This document shows, one piece after another, positions 62,027 to 62,919 of a DNA stretch of 62,919 bases. This stretch comes from Candidatus Poseidoniales archaeon (GTDB taxonomy: Archaea; Thermoplasmatota; Poseidoniia; Poseidoniales; Thalassarchaeaceae): the NCBI GenBank assembly GCA_012964335.1, contig DTUF01000022.1:94195-157113 (forward strand), in the 5' to 3' direction. The number at the start of each line of letters is the position of its first letter. Positions within the stretch are counted from its first letter, which is position 1. The position numbers were made by a program, and so were the translations under genes. The notes below the pieces were generated by a model. It saw only the letters and a program-made list of their open reading frames with translations. It ran no database searches and was not told where the DNA came from.

Positions 62027-62476
62027 ATGACAGATGAACAAAGGGTTTTTTTGGTAATCCGTTGCACCTCTTGTGAGAGACATTTTGGTAGTTTAAGAAA
62101 TGATAAATCATTCCTATGCCCAGCGTGTGGTGAGCATGGAGAATACCCCATAGTTGGTCGAGCAAAAGATGGTGAAGACCTCAGAAAAAGGGTATCAATT
62201 GCCAATGTACCACCTGAACTTAGAGAAGAAATGAAACGGAAAATCAAGGTTGATGATTATCAAGACTACCAAGAAGATAGTGCATCAGCGCCTTCTTTGC
62301 TAAAACTTCTAACTAACCTAGTTGACGAGGAAGGAAAGCTCACCCTTTCCACTGTTCAAAATGAGTTAGATAGAAGGGGAATTGTGCTACCTGATGCTCA
62401 AGAATTGATTGATATGGCCGAATCTCAAGGATTACTGTTACGTGATACCACGACCGAATGGAAGTTGTTGGAATAA
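62027..62476 (+). CDS. Zinc-ribbon and winged-helix-like protein (DUF5817-like)
   Basis: A 149-residue protein starting at the ATG at 62027, 16 bases after the preceding stop. The N-terminal part has a zinc ribbon (IRCTSC and FLCPACGEHG). A hinge with KDGEDLRKRVS follows, then a helical domain ending in a winged-helix-like pair (LTLSTVQNELDRRG, LIDMAESQGLLLRDT). Small archaeal proteins with this layout have been called DUF5817, which I list from memory only. It is probably a nucleic-acid-binding factor and may be co-transcribed with the arginine-decarboxylase-like gene. Confidence 0.7.
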   Translation: MTDEQRVFLVIRCTSCERHFGSLRNDKSFLCPACGEHGEYPIVGRAKDGEDLRKRVSIANVPPELREEMKRKIKVDDYQDYQEDSASAPSLLKLLTNLVDEEGKLTLSTVQNELDRRGIVLPDAQELIDMAESQGLLLRDTTTEWKLLE

Positions 62477-62514
62477 ATAGGTTCTTGAAAGGTAGGCAGG
62501 TCGAAGCGTTGTTG

Positions 62515-62589
62515 GGGCCCGTGGGTTAGCCTGGCCTATGCTTGGGCGTTTGGGACGCTTAGACTCCGGTTCAAATCCGGACGGGCCCA
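62515..62589 (+). tRNA. tRNA-Pro (TGG)
   Basis: The acceptor GGGCCCG pairs with CGGGCCC; discriminator A, no encoded CCA. The anticodon loop TTTGGGA gives TGG for proline, on a stem with two G-T wobbles. The T arm is CCGGTTCAAATCCGG. Confidence 0.93.
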
Positions 62590-62775
62590 CTTTGCAATCA
62601 CTTCACCAAGGTCTGCATGTTGCATACCAGCATCCCACCTAACCTATTCTTGGCATCACTATACAGTGGTAATTGGGTATCTCCGTTGTATTGGTTCTCT
62701 CCTTCCTATCACCCACTTATGGCATAAATCCGCTCTATATTTTCCCTTGCTTTCATAGCAGTGATTTTCTAGGGG

Positions 62776-62919
62776 ATGAGTACGGGCCAATCGGTGGCAA
62801 GAAGGAGTGAGGTACACGTTCCACTTCCCTACCGCTCCTCTAGCACCATCATCAAATCATTCAAGAAGAACACACCACCTCAATGGATTATGGAATACAA
62901 AATAGTAATGTGCATCCAA
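62776..62919 (+). CDS. Start of an unknown gene, 3' end beyond window
   Basis: An open frame of 48 codons begins at ATG 62776 (MSTGQSVARRSEVHVPLPY at the start) and is still open at the window edge. A TATA-like TCTATATTTTC lies about 40 bases upstream. The residues are hydrophilic and give no family. It may continue as a real gene, or be a short open frame. The 186 bases between tRNA-Pro and this start show no other gene. Confidence 0.45.
   Translation, partial: MSTGQSVARRSEVHVPLPYRSSSTIIKSFKKNTPPQWIMEYKIVMCIQ

Noticed and set aside
1-62919. CRISPR arrays, insertion sequences or prophage
   Set aside because: No regularly spaced direct repeats, transposase motifs or integrase genes were seen.

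Overview
The window looks like a piece of a marine planktonic euryarchaeal genome, most likely Marine Group II (Candidatus Poseidoniales) or a close Thermoplasmatota relative. The information-processing genes are archaeal: hypusine-containing aIF5A, RNA polymerase subunit RpoL, elongation factor aEF1B, TruD, a TruB/Cbf5-type pseudouridine synthase, a GPN-loop GTPase, archaeal AsnRS, the ether-lipid enzyme DGGGP synthase, and a DUF106/EMC3-type membrane insertase. Mixed with these are very large secreted proteins with thrombospondin type 3 repeats, an S8 protease, SGNH and WD40 domains, and several genes of bacterial flavour (GTP cyclohydrolase II, DsbB, a DbpA-like helicase). This combination is typical of Poseidoniales. 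The taxonomic call is inference from gene content; no rRNA gene is present.

Layout. 1-1.3 kb: an OPT-family transporter cut by the window edge. 1.4-2.7 kb: aIF5A and a 3-hydroxyacyl-CoA dehydrogenase. 2.8-14 kb: two giant surface proteins, one WD40 plus TSP3 and one subtilisin-like protease of 2373 residues. 14.1-14.4 kb: tRNA-Gln and tRNA-Glu. 14.5-17.8 kb: a small-protein pair, DGGGP synthase, and an argF/GPN-GTPase operon. 17.9-21.8 kb: a proline-rich acidic zinc-ribbon protein and a TPR-like protein. 22-24.4 kb: the DUF106-cmk-truB operon. 24.7-29.2 kb: a CARDB surface protein, tRNA-His, tusA-ribA and an archaeosortase-like membrane protease/transpeptidase. 29.3-36.3 kb: DEAD-box helicase, HEAT protein, DUF2240-like protein and an RND/MMPL transporter. 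36.3-40 kb: rpoL-truD, aEF1B with a small zinc-finger gene, an OB-fold protein and an RlmE-type methyltransferase. 40-43.5 kb: a cluster of extracytoplasmic thiol-disulfide proteins (secreted thioredoxin-like, DsbB, VKOR-like, TlpA-like). 43.5-52 kb: a sugar epimerase, a GT2 glycosyltransferase, a second RND transporter and an SGNH/TSP3 surface protein. 52.0-52.3 kb: RNase P RNA. 52.4-57.6 kb: a 1723-residue surface protein with a Gln-rich cytoplasmic tail. 57.7-62.9 kb: rpiA, tRNA-Lys, carbamate kinase, asnS, a member of the pyruvoyl-dependent arginine decarboxylase family that has lost its catalytic serines, a zinc-ribbon/HTH protein, tRNA-Pro and the start of a last gene.

The genes fall into two broad jobs. 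One is a cell-surface programme: secreted degradative and repeat-rich proteins, disulfide-forming enzymes that could fold them, a sortase-like enzyme, glycosylation genes and large exporters. The other is core archaeal translation, RNA modification and metabolism.

The most notable non-coding signal is a 10-bp element, TTCACTTTCA. It is repeated in pairs on the sense strand about 20 bp upstream of the TATA box of three unrelated small-protein genes (14516, 39051 and 44678), which suggests a shared regulon. Other things worth checking are the degenerate arginine decarboxylase homologue, the co-occurrence of DsbB and VKOR, a zinc-finger protein lacking one cysteine, and an RNase P RNA with a tRNA-D-arm-like leader.
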